This document shows, piece by piece, positions 1-9,407 of a DNA stretch of 64,000 bases. The position numbers were made by a program, and so were the translations under genes. This DNA is from Marinobacter sp. LV10R510-11A (GTDB lineage Bacteria > Pseudomonadota > Gammaproteobacteria > Pseudomonadales > Oleiphilaceae): assembly GCF_900215155.1 (NCBI RefSeq), contig NZ_LT907980.1, positions 4,092,001-4,156,000 of the forward strand, in the 5' to 3' direction. Each line of letters starts with the position of its first letter. The stretch's first letter is position 1. Under the pieces are notes generated by a model. The model was not told the DNA's origin. It worked only from the letters and a program-made list of their open reading frames with translations, and made no database searches.

Positions 1-195
1 AGCTCGATTAATGAACCAATAGACGTTCATGGAGAGGCGTTCCAGATAGGGGTGTCCATAGGTATTGCCGTGTTCCCTGTTGATGGAGATACATCCGCTA
101 ATTTGATCAAAAACGCTGACACTGCAATGTACGCCGCCAAAAGCGCCGGTAGGAATAATATCCGCTTTTTCTCGACCGTCGGTCGGGTGTCGTGA
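1..195 (+). CDS. GGDEF-domain diguanylate cyclase, C-terminal end (partial)
   Basis: This reading frame is open from the window edge and stops at TGA 193-195. The visible 64 residues match the end of a GGDEF domain: SIGIAVFP is the usual strand after the active-site half, followed by the helix DTAMYAAKSAGRNN that closes almost every GGDEF domain. The GG(D/E)EF catalytic loop itself lies outside the window, so activity cannot be judged. The product would make cyclic di-GMP from two GTP. Its stop codon is 7 bp before the next gene, so the two may be co-transcribed. Confidence 0.88.
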   Translation, partial: SSINEPIDVHGEAFQIGVSIGIAVFPVDGDTSANLIKNADTAMYAAKSAGRNNIRFFSTVGRVS

Positions 196-202
196 CCACC
201 TT

Positions 203-2092
203 ATGACCGCCTACTTCATCCAAGCTTTTATTTATCTATTGGCTGCCGTAATCATCGTGCCATTGGCAAAGCGTTTTGGCCTGGGTTCCGTGCTGGGCTA
301 CCTGGTTGCCGGTGTGGTGATTGGGCCGGTTACGGGGCTGGTGGGGCAGGAAGCCAGCACCATTCAACACTTTGCCGAATTTGGTGTTGTGATGATGCTG
401 TTCCTGGTCGGCATGGGGCTCGACCCCAAGTCTCTGTGGGCAAAGAAAGGTCGCTTGTTTGGGCTTGGTGGTCTTCAGGTGGTGTTGACGGCTGCTGCTG
501 GGATGGCTTTGGCTTGGTGGCTCGGGCTTGAGTGGCGGGCCGCGCTTACGGCTGGTTTTATTTTCGCGTTGTCGTCCACCGCGATTGTGCTGCAAACCCT
601 GAGTGAGAAGGGATTGTCGAAAACCGAAGGTGGGCGTAATTCGTTTTCTGTTTTGCTGTTTCAAGACATCGCCGTTATCCCCATGCTTGCTTTGATTCCG
701 CTGTTGGCACTACCGGAGCTGAGGGATGGTTCCGGCTCTGTGCCCAGTGGGGGCTCTGGTCTTAGTCTGGTTGCTGGCCTGCCGGGTTGGGCCCATGCCT
801 TGGTTGTTGTGGGTGCGGTCGCTGCGGTTATTGTGGGTGGCTATTACCTGAGCCGCCCGGTGTTTCGATATGTGGTGCAATCTGGGCTGCGTGAGATTTT
901 CACCGCCACGGCGCTGATGTTGGTGATTGGTATTGCCGCACTCATGAGCCTGGTAAATCTCTCGCCGGCCCTGGGGGCCTTTTTGGCGGGCGTGGTGTTG
1001 GCCAACAGTGAATTCCGCCACGAGTTGAAAGCCAGCATCGAGCCGTTCAAGGGTCTGCTACTAGGTCTGTTTTTTATCACCGTGGGCGCGGGAATCAACT
1101 TCCAGATATTGGTGGCAGAGTGGGGCACGGTTGTCTCTCTGGTGGTGGCTATCATCGCGATTAAGGCGTTGATTCTTCTTGTTCTTGCACGGATGTTCGG
1201 GATTCGCGGTAGCAACGGCTGGTTGTTTACGCTTGGCTTGGCGCAGGTGGGTGAGTTTGGTTTTGTGCTGCTCACCTACAGTGTTCAAAACCGTGTGATT
1301 CAGACGGATGTTTCCGAGATTCTGTCGCTGGTTGTTGCACTGACCATGTTCCTCACTCCCGTGTTTTTTATCGTCTACGACCGCATTGTGCTGCCCCATT
1401 ACCGGCGGCGCTCCCAGGGCGATGAACGGGAAGCGGATACCATTGATGAGCGGGCACCGGTTATCGTGGCCGGCGTAGGGCGGTTTGGGCAGGTTGTTTG
1501 CCGCTTACTGCGTGCTAACGACATTCCCATCGTGGCCCTAGACCACGAGTTCGAACAGATTGAAAATTTACGTAAGATCAATATCAAGAGCTTCTTTGGT
1601 GATGCCAGTCGGCCCGGTTTGCTGGAAACGGCGGGTATTGAACAGGCCAGCTTGTTGGTGGTGGCGATTGATGACCGGGAGCGCACCGTAGAGATCGTGA
1701 AGCATGTGAAGAAGTACTTCCCAAATGTTTGGGTGTTGGCACGAGCATTCGACCGTGGCCATGGCTATCAGCTTCGCGAAGCAGGTGCTGACAACGTGGT
1801 CAGTGAAACCTATCTCTCGGCTCTGGAACTTGGTAGCCACGCCCTCACTGCCGTGGGTGTGCATCCGATGCGGGCGCGGCAGATGACTTGGGCATTTGTC
1901 GACCATGAGCGGGCCCATGAAGACGAGTTGTTTGAGGCCTGGAAGGAAATAGAGGAAGGCATTAATTTCAGCCCCCGCTATGGCGAGCTGTTTATGAAGC
2001 TGGAAGAGGCGCTAAACAGCGCCATGCACCGGGAATGGGAAAAGCCAAAGTCTGAGGATGTCCCCGTTTGGACGCCGCCTCCGCACAAATGA
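203..2092 (+). CDS. Kef-type cation:proton antiporter (CPA2 family) with RCK/TrkA-N domain
   Basis: A 629-residue inner-membrane antiporter. Residues 1 to about 395 form a Na+/H+-exchanger fold with roughly a dozen hydrophobic segments. Residues from about 417 form a TrkA-N nucleotide-binding domain that begins with the Rossmann motif GVGRFGQVVCRLL. This two-part structure and length are those of KefB/KefC, which exchange K+ for H+ and are gated by glutathione adducts and NADH. No KefF/KefG-type ancillary flavoprotein gene is adjacent, so glutathione gating is not supported. The start at 203 lacks a strong Shine-Dalgarno sequence and lies just after the GGDEF stop, suggesting coupled translation. 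Confidence 0.92.
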   Translation: MTAYFIQAFIYLLAAVIIVPLAKRFGLGSVLGYLVAGVVIGPVTGLVGQEASTIQHFAEFGVVMMLFLVGMGLDPKSLWAKKGRLFGLGGLQVVLTAAAGMALAWWLGLEWRAALTAGFIFALSSTAIVLQTLSEKGLSKTEGGRNSFSVLLFQDIAVIPMLALIPLLALPELRDGSGSVPSGGSGLSLVAGLPGWAHALVVVGAVAAVIVGGYYLSRPVFRYVVQSGLREIFTATALMLVIGIAALMSLVNLSPALGAFLAGVVLANSEFRHELKASIEPFKGLLLGLFFITVGAGINFQILVAEWGTVVSLVVAIIAIKALILLVLARMFGIRGSNGWLFTLGLAQVGEFGFVLLTYSVQNRVIQTDVSEILSLVVALTMFLTPVFFIVYDRIVLPHYRRRSQGDEREADTIDERAPVIVAGVGRFGQVVCRLLRANDIPIVALDHEFEQIENLRKINIKSFFGDASRPGLLETAGIEQASLLVVAIDDRERTVEIVKHVKKYFPNVWVLARAFDRGHGYQLREAGADNVVSETYLSALELGSHALTAVGVHPMRARQMTWAFVDHERAHEDELFEAWKEIEEGINFSPRYGELFMKLEEALNSAMHREWEKPKSEDVPVWTPPPHK

Positions 2093-2120
2093 ATGCTGGT
2101 GTTGATCTATTCATCTTGGG

Positions 2121-2924
2121 TCAGTCGGTTCCGGATGATGGATCCACTCGGCGATAAAAAGCCTCCAACATACTGTATGCGCCGAAAGCGAACAGCCCGG
2201 CTGCGACGAAGACCATAAGCGACATGCCGAAGGGTTGCTTGCGAAACGCGTCGAATACCTCTGCGATGCCGCCGGCCTCATCAGGGTTCACGTTGTAACC
2301 CGCGATGATAAAAAAAGTGCCAACGACCATGAACACCAAGCCGCGAATCATCAACCCGAACCGGCAAATGGGATACGCCCAGCGCTGGGTTTGAGGAGGC
2401 ATGTCAAAGTTGTCAGCAAATTGCGCTCTTGCGCCTTTGATGGCGTGGGCGACTCCGACGCCGATCATGACGAGGCCGACAGCCCCGACCAGCCACCGTC
2501 CAAAGGGCTGGCTCATAAGCCAGCCGGCAGCGCCCTCGGAGCCGCCACCTTTGGAACCGCTGCCGCTCAGAGTAACGATTAGTCGTACCGCAAATACCGC
2601 GAGAAGTATGTGTGTTACAGCACTCACCGCCAGACTTGCCCGAATAACTAAGCCCTTAGGGCCGTTCCCGTGGTGATCTGTGTCAGTGATGGCCTGGATG
2701 CAGCGCCACAATGCATAGCCCGTGAGGCCAAGCGCCAATGCACCCAGTAGAACTTCACCCATAGGCGCGCTCAGCAACCGTGTTAGAGCACCTTTGCTCC
2801 CTGTGGTCTGGCCGCCCTGACTAAATGCTGCCAGCGCGGCAAGCCCTCCGACTAACAGGTAAACAATGCCACGGGCTGCGTAACCAACGCGCGCAAAGAG
2901 GGCGAGTGCTTTTTCAGGTGTCAT
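2121..2924 (-). CDS. DUF1206 family membrane protein
   Basis: A 267-residue polytopic membrane protein with about six hydrophobic segments arranged as three similar two-helix repeats. Each repeat opens with a pattern such as FARVGYAARGIVYLLVG, then ICRFGLMIRGLVFMVVG, which is the hallmark of DUF1206. The family has no established biochemical function. The gene converges with the antiporter gene and is 31 bp from the aminopeptidase gene that reads the same way. It ends in a short charged tail. Confidence 0.9.
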   Translation of the reverse strand: MTPEKALALFARVGYAARGIVYLLVGGLAALAAFSQGGQTTGSKGALTRLLSAPMGEVLLGALALGLTGYALWRCIQAITDTDHHGNGPKGLVIRASLAVSAVTHILLAVFAVRLIVTLSGSGSKGGGSEGAAGWLMSQPFGRWLVGAVGLVMIGVGVAHAIKGARAQFADNFDMPPQTQRWAYPICRFGLMIRGLVFMVVGTFFIIAGYNVNPDEAGGIAEVFDAFRKQPFGMSLMVFVAAGLFAFGAYSMLEAFYRRVDPSSGTD

Positions 2925-2955
2925 TGTCGTTAATCATGTCAATCGCTCCGCGGGG

Positions 2956-4452
2956 TTACCGAGATTCCTGCGCAATTCGTCTGATCCATTCTACGCCAAA
3001 GCGCACGCCGAATCCCTGTAGATCGGTGGGGATGTGCGCGAGCCCGCCCTTGTGGGTGCCGGATGAGGCCATGTCTACGTGAACCCAATCAACGTCCTTA
3101 TCCACAAATTTCCCGAGAAAACGCGCCGCATAAAGGTGGTCGCCTGCTCCCGCTGTCCTGCACTGCAGAGTATCAGCGACGTCCGATTTTAGATCTTCGT
3201 CATAATCATCTTCGTAGGGGAAGGGCCAAACTCGTTCGCCACAGTGTTCCCCCGCCTGGATGATGGGTTCAACCCACTGCCGGCGGTTGGTGATTGCGCC
3301 GGCCATTCGCTGGCCCAAAGCCGAGACGACGGCGCCGGTGAGGGTGGCGTAATCGAGGATGGCTCTTGGCTTTTCCCGGCAAGCCAGGGCAAGGGTGTCC
3401 GCCAACACCATACGGCCTTCGGCATCGGTGTTGATCAATTCAATGGTGGTGCCATTCAGCGCGGTAACAACGTCATTGCACTTGACCGCATTTGGGCCGA
3501 TGTGATTTTCCGCAAGCGCCATCCAGCAGTCCACAGGTTGGGTGAATTTGAGGCGCGTCAAAGCAAGCAGAGTTCCAAGTGCTACAGCGCTGCCCTGCAT
3601 ATCGCCGTGCATGCCCAGCATGCTGCCGCCCACTTTGAGGTTGGTGCCGCCGGTATCGAAACATATACCTTTACCAATGAGGGCAAACGGTTGTTCTTCA
3701 GAGCCCTTCGGCCGGTAACGCAGCCGCAGTATCCCGGCGTCCCGCACTGGGCTGGCCTCAACCACGGATAAAAAAGCGCCAGCCTTCAGTTTTTCCAGTT
3801 CGTCCAGGTCATAAAACTCAACTTCCCAGCCCTCGACCTTTGCCAGTGCTTCGGCGAAATTGCGATAAATTCCAGGTGTCAGATAGTTCCCGGGTAGCTG
3901 GGTCAGCCAGCGGGCTAGGTTGTTGCCCTCGGCGGTGGCCTTGGCGTAGCCAAAATCAGCTGCTTCGAACTCGCCAAAGAAGTTCATGGCTGCCAAGAGT
4001 GGCTTGTCAGTGGCTTTGCCAGACACTTTTGGCAGCTGGAATAGAGCAGCGTAGGCAGCGGAGACCAGTGCTTCGGCCATCACGCATGCCACATCCGCCT
4101 TGCTAAGGAGCGAGATTACATTGATCTTTTTCGAGCGCTCCTCCATTAGCGGTGCAATCAGTTTGCGTGCTTGGCTGAGGGCTTTGAATCCGCTGACATC
4201 GTCCTTCACAAAGGCAATGGCGGTGCGAGTCCCTCTGGGGCCGGAAATCAGTACCGGATTGGTGGCGGCTGGAAAATCAGCAAGGCGCAGCTTCAGGAAG
4301 TCGGCCCAGGGCGACTTGTTCAGGGCATTGTGCTTTTCTGCAGGCACCAGAAGTATAAGGCTCACTCCAAGGTCGAAATCCCAGGAGGCCGGTATGCGGT
4401 GATCTACATCCAGCTTCAGCGCCGGCAATTTCGGGAGTTCAGGTTTTATCAT
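2956..4452 (-). CDS. Leucyl aminopeptidase family (M17) metallopeptidase
   Basis: A 498-residue cytosolic aminopeptidase that removes N-terminal residues from peptides. The C-terminal catalytic domain carries the M17 signature NTDAEGRMVLADTLA (metal-binding Asp and Glu, catalytic Arg). Further ligands lie in GKGICFDTGGTNLK and MHGDMQGSA. The N-terminal half is the variable alpha/beta domain of the family. Length matches PepA, but the lysine-loop sequence differs from enteric PepA, so pepA is not assigned. A short divergent region (4453-4550) separates it from the hydrolase gene. Confidence 0.93.
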   Translation of the reverse strand: MIKPELPKLPALKLDVDHRIPASWDFDLGVSLILLVPAEKHNALNKSPWADFLKLRLADFPAATNPVLISGPRGTRTAIAFVKDDVSGFKALSQARKLIAPLMEERSKKINVISLLSKADVACVMAEALVSAAYAALFQLPKVSGKATDKPLLAAMNFFGEFEAADFGYAKATAEGNNLARWLTQLPGNYLTPGIYRNFAEALAKVEGWEVEFYDLDELEKLKAGAFLSVVEASPVRDAGILRLRYRPKGSEEQPFALIGKGICFDTGGTNLKVGGSMLGMHGDMQGSAVALGTLLALTRLKFTQPVDCWMALAENHIGPNAVKCNDVVTALNGTTIELINTDAEGRMVLADTLALACREKPRAILDYATLTGAVVSALGQRMAGAITNRRQWVEPIIQAGEHCGERVWPFPYEDDYDEDLKSDVADTLQCRTAGAGDHLYAARFLGKFVDKDVDWVHVDMASSGTHKGGLAHIPTDLQGFGVRFGVEWIRRIAQESR

Positions 4453-4550
4453 CTAGTGTGCTCCAAACAGTTTTAAATGTGGCTACGGGTAAGGATAGCT
4501 GTTATCCGTCTGGACAAGAGAGACTTGCGCCAATAAAGTTGAGTTTCGTT

Positions 4551-5471
4551 ATGCAAACAGTTCACGAAAGCCAAAAACAACGAACGGCCCCGCTAATGTT
4601 TCTGAGCGATCCCAAGACACTGACCACACCTCGTGGCACGTTTACCTACCGCGACGCTGGCAGTGGGGCTCCACTTGTAATGATTCATGGCTGGCCCGAA
4701 AGTTCCTATTCATGGGAGCACATCGGCCGGCATTTGAAGATTGGCTTGCATGTAATCGCGCCGGATCTTCGTGGGCTGGGCGACAGTGAGCGAACGGTCG
4801 GCGAGGCGCATTACCACAAGGCGGAGCTGGCGCAAGATGTGATCAGCATGCTGGATGACCTTGGTATACAAAAGTTTCAGTTGGTGGGGCACGACTGGGG
4901 CGGCATTGTTGCACAGGAGGTTGCTCTGGCTATCCCTGAGCGGGTTACACGACTGGGTATCATGAACATTGCGGTGATCAACAATTTGAAAGGCAATATG
5001 GAAGTTGTTAATAAGGTACGTTCGAGCGGTGGGGCAATCTACTGGTATCAGCACTTCCAGCAGGTGCCTGGTATGGCAGAGGCGATGATTCCCGGAAATG
5101 AAAAGATCTGGCTTCGCTATTTCATGAGGGGTGCAGAACATCCTATTCCGGAGGACTCTTTGGCAGAATACGTGCGCATGTATTCTATCCCCGGTACACC
5201 GGGTGCCGCTGCCAACTACTATCGAACTTTCAACAACGACGCCAAACGCTGGGCCACCCTCACAGGTCACGTGTGGCCGATGCCGAGTATCTACATTTAC
5301 GGCAACCGGGATAAGGTGATCATTCCCGAATACCTGAACCACATTGAAAGTTGCTTTGAAGATGTCCAGGTTGTTCAGGTGAAGGCCGGTCATTTTCTCC
5401 ATGAAGAGAAACCAGAAGAGGTGGCTGGGCATATAAATGGCTTTTTTGAATCTACCCCGGCCGTGAAGTAA
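4551..5471 (+). CDS. Alpha/beta-fold hydrolase, epoxide hydrolase / haloalkane dehalogenase type
   Basis: About 306 residues. The core has the oxyanion-hole motif HGWPESSYSW, the nucleophile elbow GHDWGG with an Asp nucleophile, and a late catalytic His in AGHFLHEEKPEEV. Asp rather than Ser at the elbow, with HGWPE, points to the epoxide hydrolase/dehalogenase branch rather than to esterases. The substrate cannot be predicted. The frame is open back to 4458, but that start would sit 6 bp from the divergent aminopeptidase start. ATG 4551 is preferred and ATG 4596 is possible. The small exported-protein gene follows 16 bp downstream. Confidence 0.88.
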   Translation: MQTVHESQKQRTAPLMFLSDPKTLTTPRGTFTYRDAGSGAPLVMIHGWPESSYSWEHIGRHLKIGLHVIAPDLRGLGDSERTVGEAHYHKAELAQDVISMLDDLGIQKFQLVGHDWGGIVAQEVALAIPERVTRLGIMNIAVINNLKGNMEVVNKVRSSGGAIYWYQHFQQVPGMAEAMIPGNEKIWLRYFMRGAEHPIPEDSLAEYVRMYSIPGTPGAAANYYRTFNNDAKRWATLTGHVWPMPSIYIYGNRDKVIIPEYLNHIESCFEDVQVVQVKAGHFLHEEKPEEVAGHINGFFESTPAVK

Positions 5472-5487
5472 CGCGTTAAAGGCTCCT

Positions 5488-5853
5488 ATGAAATTTCCGA
5501 TAGTTACCGTCACTCTTGTTTTAGCCGCGTTGGGGTTTGTTCTCTGGGATCAGACCCGCGAACAGCCACAGGCCGTTGATGCAAGCCGGTTCACCAACCT
5601 TTCGGCAAATCCCGCTAAGCTCAGTACAGCCGTGGATTGGATTGTTACTCAGGTGCCTTCTCTTTGCGAGAAAGCCACCGGCCAGGCCGAAGGCGCGGAG
5701 GCCTCTGCCAGCTGCGTTAAACAAGCTCAGTCGCGCACATCAACTTGTCGACGAGGGGTGTATGACCGCTTTCCGAGCGTTGTGGCTTCAAATGCTGTTT
5801 TTCGGGATCTTTCGATCACGTTGATAAATTGTCTTTTGCCGCCTTGGAAATAA
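5488..5853 (+). CDS. Small exported or membrane-anchored hypothetical protein
   Basis: A 121-residue protein of unrecognised family. The first 20 residues are one hydrophobic segment after MKFP, which reads as a signal anchor or uncleaved signal peptide. The rest is polar and has four cysteines spaced through residues 55-115, so disulfides in the periplasm are plausible. It starts 16 bp after the hydrolase stop with AAGGCTCC upstream of ATG, so it is probably the second gene of that operon. The C-terminal sequence looks less constrained. Confidence 0.55.
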   Translation: MKFPIVTVTLVLAALGFVLWDQTREQPQAVDASRFTNLSANPAKLSTAVDWIVTQVPSLCEKATGQAEGAEASASCVKQAQSRTSTCRRGVYDRFPSVVASNAVFRDLSITLINCLLPPWK

Positions 5854-5894
5854 GCATTCTCTCCCTGTTATCGCATGAACCTTCCATTGTTTTT

Positions 5895-7262
5895 TTAGGT
5901 GGTTGTTTCTACGAGTTCTTCTTCAGGGCCAACTCCTCTTTTCTCACTATCAGATTTCACTATCTTGGGAGGTTGCGGAGCCCAAGCTTTGAGCATTTGC
6001 CCTGCCTCTTGATAAAAATGCGGCACAGCCTTCTCCAGCTCCTCAACAAACACCTTGCGTCCACTAAACTTTCCGGCGACATCAACTTCGTAAACGATCT
6101 CAAGCGTCGTAGCCGCAGCGTTGGAGGTATCGGACTCTAGTAACTCTGGTGAGTCTCGCAAATCTATTAGCGGTTGATAGGTTGTCTCTGCTTTGCCGGG
6201 CCTTGTTGCGCGAATGTAAAAGCCTTTAGGGTCAGCCTTCTTCAATTGACGTAATAGCCAGTTAACCCTTGCTTTGGTGCTTTGCTTATCTTTAGGTGCT
6301 GTGAGACGCATTGAGCAGTAGATCATGCGTCTTTGTAGATCCGCTGTAACGTCAAGATCGGCTGCCGCATTAATAATGCCGAGAGAGCATTGTAAGGAAG
6401 GCGCTTTGCAGAAAGCGTCAGCATCGTCTTTCAGGCGTTTGGCGGGATCTAGTCGATGGTCATTTTTTAGTTTGAGCGATACGTCGCTGCTTGTGAGTCG
6501 GGACATGATTAGGCAAAGGTCACGCTGCTCCTGGTGCCAGGCAGCTATAGTGTTTTGAACCTCATCACTTGCTTTGGCAAGAGGTGCGTTGCTTTTAACT
6601 TTGTTTACAACATCTTTCCATTCGGAGTTCATTTGATCGAAATGACTGATGCCTGATTTGTCGCTTTCCAGATAGCGCAGTATCTCGCTGAGGATGAAGA
6701 CTTGATCCTCGTCCTCAACGCCGTCGTTTTTGAGTAGCAGCTGACACTGGGTTCGAATAAATGCCCATGACCAGTGGTACAGGGCCACTGATTTAGTGGC
6801 ATTCTTAGGCAGTTTTACCGGGTGATGAGTTGGAAGCGCAGCAAACTGGTTAGTAATCGTTATGACGGCATCCAGTTTGTGAGCTTTGGCTTGCTGTAGG
6901 TAGCGTGTCACTTGATCTTCACCGATCGTGTCGGTACCGATCTTCGCTTCTATCAAAGCTCGCCACTCGCGACGACCCGTGCGAAGGATCAGTAGTCCGT
7001 CCGGACGGTCTTTTTGTTTGATGGCCTTCTTGTCTTCGTTCTCAAAAACAACTTCAGTCCATGCCTCCATAGATGCGCTGGTTCCAACACGAACCCCGAT
7101 AGATTTCAGCAGTGATTGGCGCAGTTCGAGCACTGAGCGTAGGCCTGCGAGCAAAACGGAAACCGATTTTTGTTCTCGGGCACTGTCTGCAGTAATCGGG
7201 ATCAATCTGGCTGGCTCTCCGCCAGAAAGGAAGTCGGGGCGTTTGGTCACAGCTAGCTCCAT
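5895..7262 (-). CDS. Solitary PD-(D/E)XK nuclease-like protein
   Basis: A 455-residue protein. Residues about 85-135 contain a restriction-endonuclease-fold signature: RPDGLLIL supplies the Asp and, after a short beta strand, ALIEAKIG supplies the E-x-K pair. A helix starting DQVTRYLQQA follows, as is usual in the fold. The remaining 300 residues are not recognised and show no helicase, methyltransferase or specificity domain. No restriction or other defence gene is beside it; neighbours are a small exported protein and a P450. It may act on DNA alone, or be a member of the widespread uncharacterised PD-(D/E)XK proteins. Confidence 0.7.
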   Translation of the reverse strand: MELAVTKRPDFLSGGEPARLIPITADSAREQKSVSVLLAGLRSVLELRQSLLKSIGVRVGTSASMEAWTEVVFENEDKKAIKQKDRPDGLLILRTGRREWRALIEAKIGTDTIGEDQVTRYLQQAKAHKLDAVITITNQFAALPTHHPVKLPKNATKSVALYHWSWAFIRTQCQLLLKNDGVEDEDQVFILSEILRYLESDKSGISHFDQMNSEWKDVVNKVKSNAPLAKASDEVQNTIAAWHQEQRDLCLIMSRLTSSDVSLKLKNDHRLDPAKRLKDDADAFCKAPSLQCSLGIINAAADLDVTADLQRRMIYCSMRLTAPKDKQSTKARVNWLLRQLKKADPKGFYIRATRPGKAETTYQPLIDLRDSPELLESDTSNAAATTLEIVYEVDVAGKFSGRKVFVEELEKAVPHFYQEAGQMLKAWAPQPPKIVKSDSEKRGVGPEEELVETTT

Positions 7263-7386
7263 GCTTTTATTAGATTTAGTTTCCTAACTAAGACTAGCAG
7301 TGATACTTGGTTGCGCCTGATTAAATGGTTAGGAATTGTAAAATGTTCTAAGGCGCTGGCTGTCCGTAAGCCGCAGTTCTGAAGCA

Positions 7387-8529
7387 CTAGGTTAGCACCA
7401 CCGGCACCCGGTGATATCCGCCCACCGGTGCTACTTCTCGCTCTGGCGGTTGGTCTGGCACCAACTCAATCGTTTGCACCGAGGCGAGCAAGGTCTGTAA
7501 TGCGATCCTAAGCTCCCAGGTTGCTAACAGTCGGCCAGGGCACGCGTGCTTCCCGGCGCCGTAGATAAGGTTCGCTGCGGCATTGCCTTCAGGATCAAAC
7601 TGATTGTTGCCGAACACGGCCTCGTCGCGGTTGGCGGATGTCCAGTTTAGTTTTACCATTGCACCGCTAGGTATATCCCTACCGCCGATGTGAACGGGGC
7701 AGGTGGTTACGCGCCGATTGGATACAAATGGATTGTCGAGACGCAGTATCTCGTTGATGATCGCCTCAACTTCGGCATCGGGCGCTGCTCTTAGCCGAAC
7801 CACAAGTTCTGGGTGCTGGGCTATGTGTGCGATGAGTACGCCGACACACAGGGCAATGGAGCCCAAGTCGCCGCCTGTCCAGTTGCGTAGAATTGAGACC
7901 AATTCTGGCTCTGTTAGCAGCTGCCCGTTTACTGTCTCACGGCAGAGTTTTGTGGTTAGGTCGTCGGGCGCCTTGTCGCCGGCTGCACGGCGAGGCTGGA
8001 TGACCGAGCGGATTATCTCATCAAACTGTTCAGCCACGCCTGCTGCCCAATCGCGGTCGCCGGAGCGTGTGGCGGCATGGTTCTCGCCCATCCAGGCTAA
8101 AAGCCGCGGCTCCAGCTCTGCAGGCCATCCCAGCCAGGCACACTGTGCGCGTACTGCAAACACTGCGCCGATGTCGTTCACGGCATCCAATACCTGGCCT
8201 CTGGGCAATACCGCCATCAGTTGGGAGGCGACGCGTTTGAACACGGGTATGAACGGCTCCAGCGCGTCACGGCTTAGGTGGCGCTCGATAACGTGCCGGT
8301 ATCGCGTGTGTTCTTCTCCGTCTAGCCCGTTGGGTACTTGCAGGTAACGAGAGACCTGGCTAGAGAAGCGTTCGTGATCTTGTGCGGCGGCAAGAACGTC
8401 GGCGTGCCGGAGCAGCACCCATTCACCCTTACTGTTTCGCACCACAGGGTGTTTAGGGCGCAGCTCATCGGTGTAGGCACGCAAGTCGCGACCGGCGGCG
8501 GATAAATCATCTGGCATATGGTCGGTCAT
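7387..8529 (-). CDS. Cytochrome P450
   Basis: A 380-residue soluble bacterial P450 monooxygenase. The haem-ligand loop is YGAGKHACPGRLLA with the proximal Cys. The K-helix EXXR motif is EILR. The I-helix region reads WTGGDLGSIALCVG, where the usual acid/alcohol pair is altered to G-D-L-G-S, which may affect oxygen activation or substrate type. No ferredoxin or ferredoxin reductase gene is adjacent, so redox partners must come from elsewhere. The substrate cannot be inferred from context. The start at 8529 is the first Met before MPDDLSAAGRDLRAYTDEL. Confidence 0.93.
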   Translation of the reverse strand: MTDHMPDDLSAAGRDLRAYTDELRPKHPVVRNSKGEWVLLRHADVLAAAQDHERFSSQVSRYLQVPNGLDGEEHTRYRHVIERHLSRDALEPFIPVFKRVASQLMAVLPRGQVLDAVNDIGAVFAVRAQCAWLGWPAELEPRLLAWMGENHAATRSGDRDWAAGVAEQFDEIIRSVIQPRRAAGDKAPDDLTTKLCRETVNGQLLTEPELVSILRNWTGGDLGSIALCVGVLIAHIAQHPELVVRLRAAPDAEVEAIINEILRLDNPFVSNRRVTTCPVHIGGRDIPSGAMVKLNWTSANRDEAVFGNNQFDPEGNAAANLIYGAGKHACPGRLLATWELRIALQTLLASVQTIELVPDQPPEREVAPVGGYHRVPVVLT

Positions 8530-8749
8530 ATTGAATCCTTCGCCGTTAAACTAAGTTGTCTACCTAGCATAACTGCAGTTGTTCAAATCGAAAATCCGGG
8601 AGAGCAATGTCTTCATGATTTGCATCACTCGCCGCAGATTTGGATGAATCAGTGTCCAAAGCATGCAATAGACAGGGTAGTTCTATCTTGAAGCTCGCCG
8701 AGATGTCGTACAGAATCAGATAAATCAGAATCACCCTGCTGAGGCACCT

Positions 8750-9355
8750 ATGAGCAAAGACTTTTTCGCCCACAAGGCGCACATCTACGAACAGAGCCCG
8801 GATCGTGTTGATAATGTAACCAACATCGCCAACACAATCCTTGATAAAACGAAGCTGGAGCCATCCATGCACCTGCTGGATTTTGGCTCCGGGACGGGAT
8901 TGCTGCTGGAACGCATTGCGCACCATGTAAGGAAGATCACGGCGGTGGATATATCGCCCTCCATGAACAAGCAGCTGGCGGAGAAGCAGGGCAAGCTGGC
9001 CTGTGAGCTTGAGGTTCGGGAACTGGATCTGGAAACGCAGACTATGGCGGATCGTTTTGATGGCATCATTTCCTCCATGACCATGCACCACGTGCGGGAC
9101 ATTGGCGCCATGTTCCGCCGCTTCCATGAGCTGGTGAAACCGGGTGGTTTTATTGCCATATCCGATCTGGACAAGGAAGACGGCTCCTTCCATACCGAAG
9201 ATACCGGAGTGTTCCATTTCGGATTCGACCGGGAAGAGATTGCCTCTGCTGCCAGTCAGGCGGGCTTTGAAAACGTGGAAGTGGTGTCGGCCAGTATGAT
9301 CGAGAGGGAAACCGGAGATTACGCTGTGTTTTTGCTGATCGCCTCCAAGCGTTAG
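8750..9355 (+). CDS. Class I SAM-dependent methyltransferase
   Basis: A 201-residue methyltransferase of the UbiE/Coq5-like class. The SAM-binding motif I is LLDFGSGTGLLLERI, followed by the acidic end of strand 2 in ITAVDIS. The post-motif HELVKPGGFIAISDLD is typical. The start has GAGG 6 bp upstream of ATG. About 220 bp separate it from the divergent P450 gene, with no recognisable element there. The substrate is unknown. Confidence 0.9.
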   Translation: MSKDFFAHKAHIYEQSPDRVDNVTNIANTILDKTKLEPSMHLLDFGSGTGLLLERIAHHVRKITAVDISPSMNKQLAEKQGKLACELEVRELDLETQTMADRFDGIISSMTMHHVRDIGAMFRRFHELVKPGGFIAISDLDKEDGSFHTEDTGVFHFGFDREEIASAASQAGFENVEVVSASMIERETGDYAVFLLIASKR

Positions 9356-9407
9356 CCAATGGTATTCTAGGCGCTAATTTCCTCCTCCCATATCCCGGGT
9401 TTTCAAC

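Noticed and set aside
236..1918. Several long minus-strand open frames opposite the antiporter gene
   Set aside because: They are rich in Gln, His, Asn and Thr with no domain or start signal, which is the usual shadow of a GC-rich gene on the other strand.
5895..8529. Restriction-modification or defence island around the PD-(D/E)XK gene
   Set aside because: No methyltransferase of DNA type, helicase, TIR, reverse transcriptase or toxin-antitoxin gene was found. The methyltransferase at 8750 is a small-molecule type.
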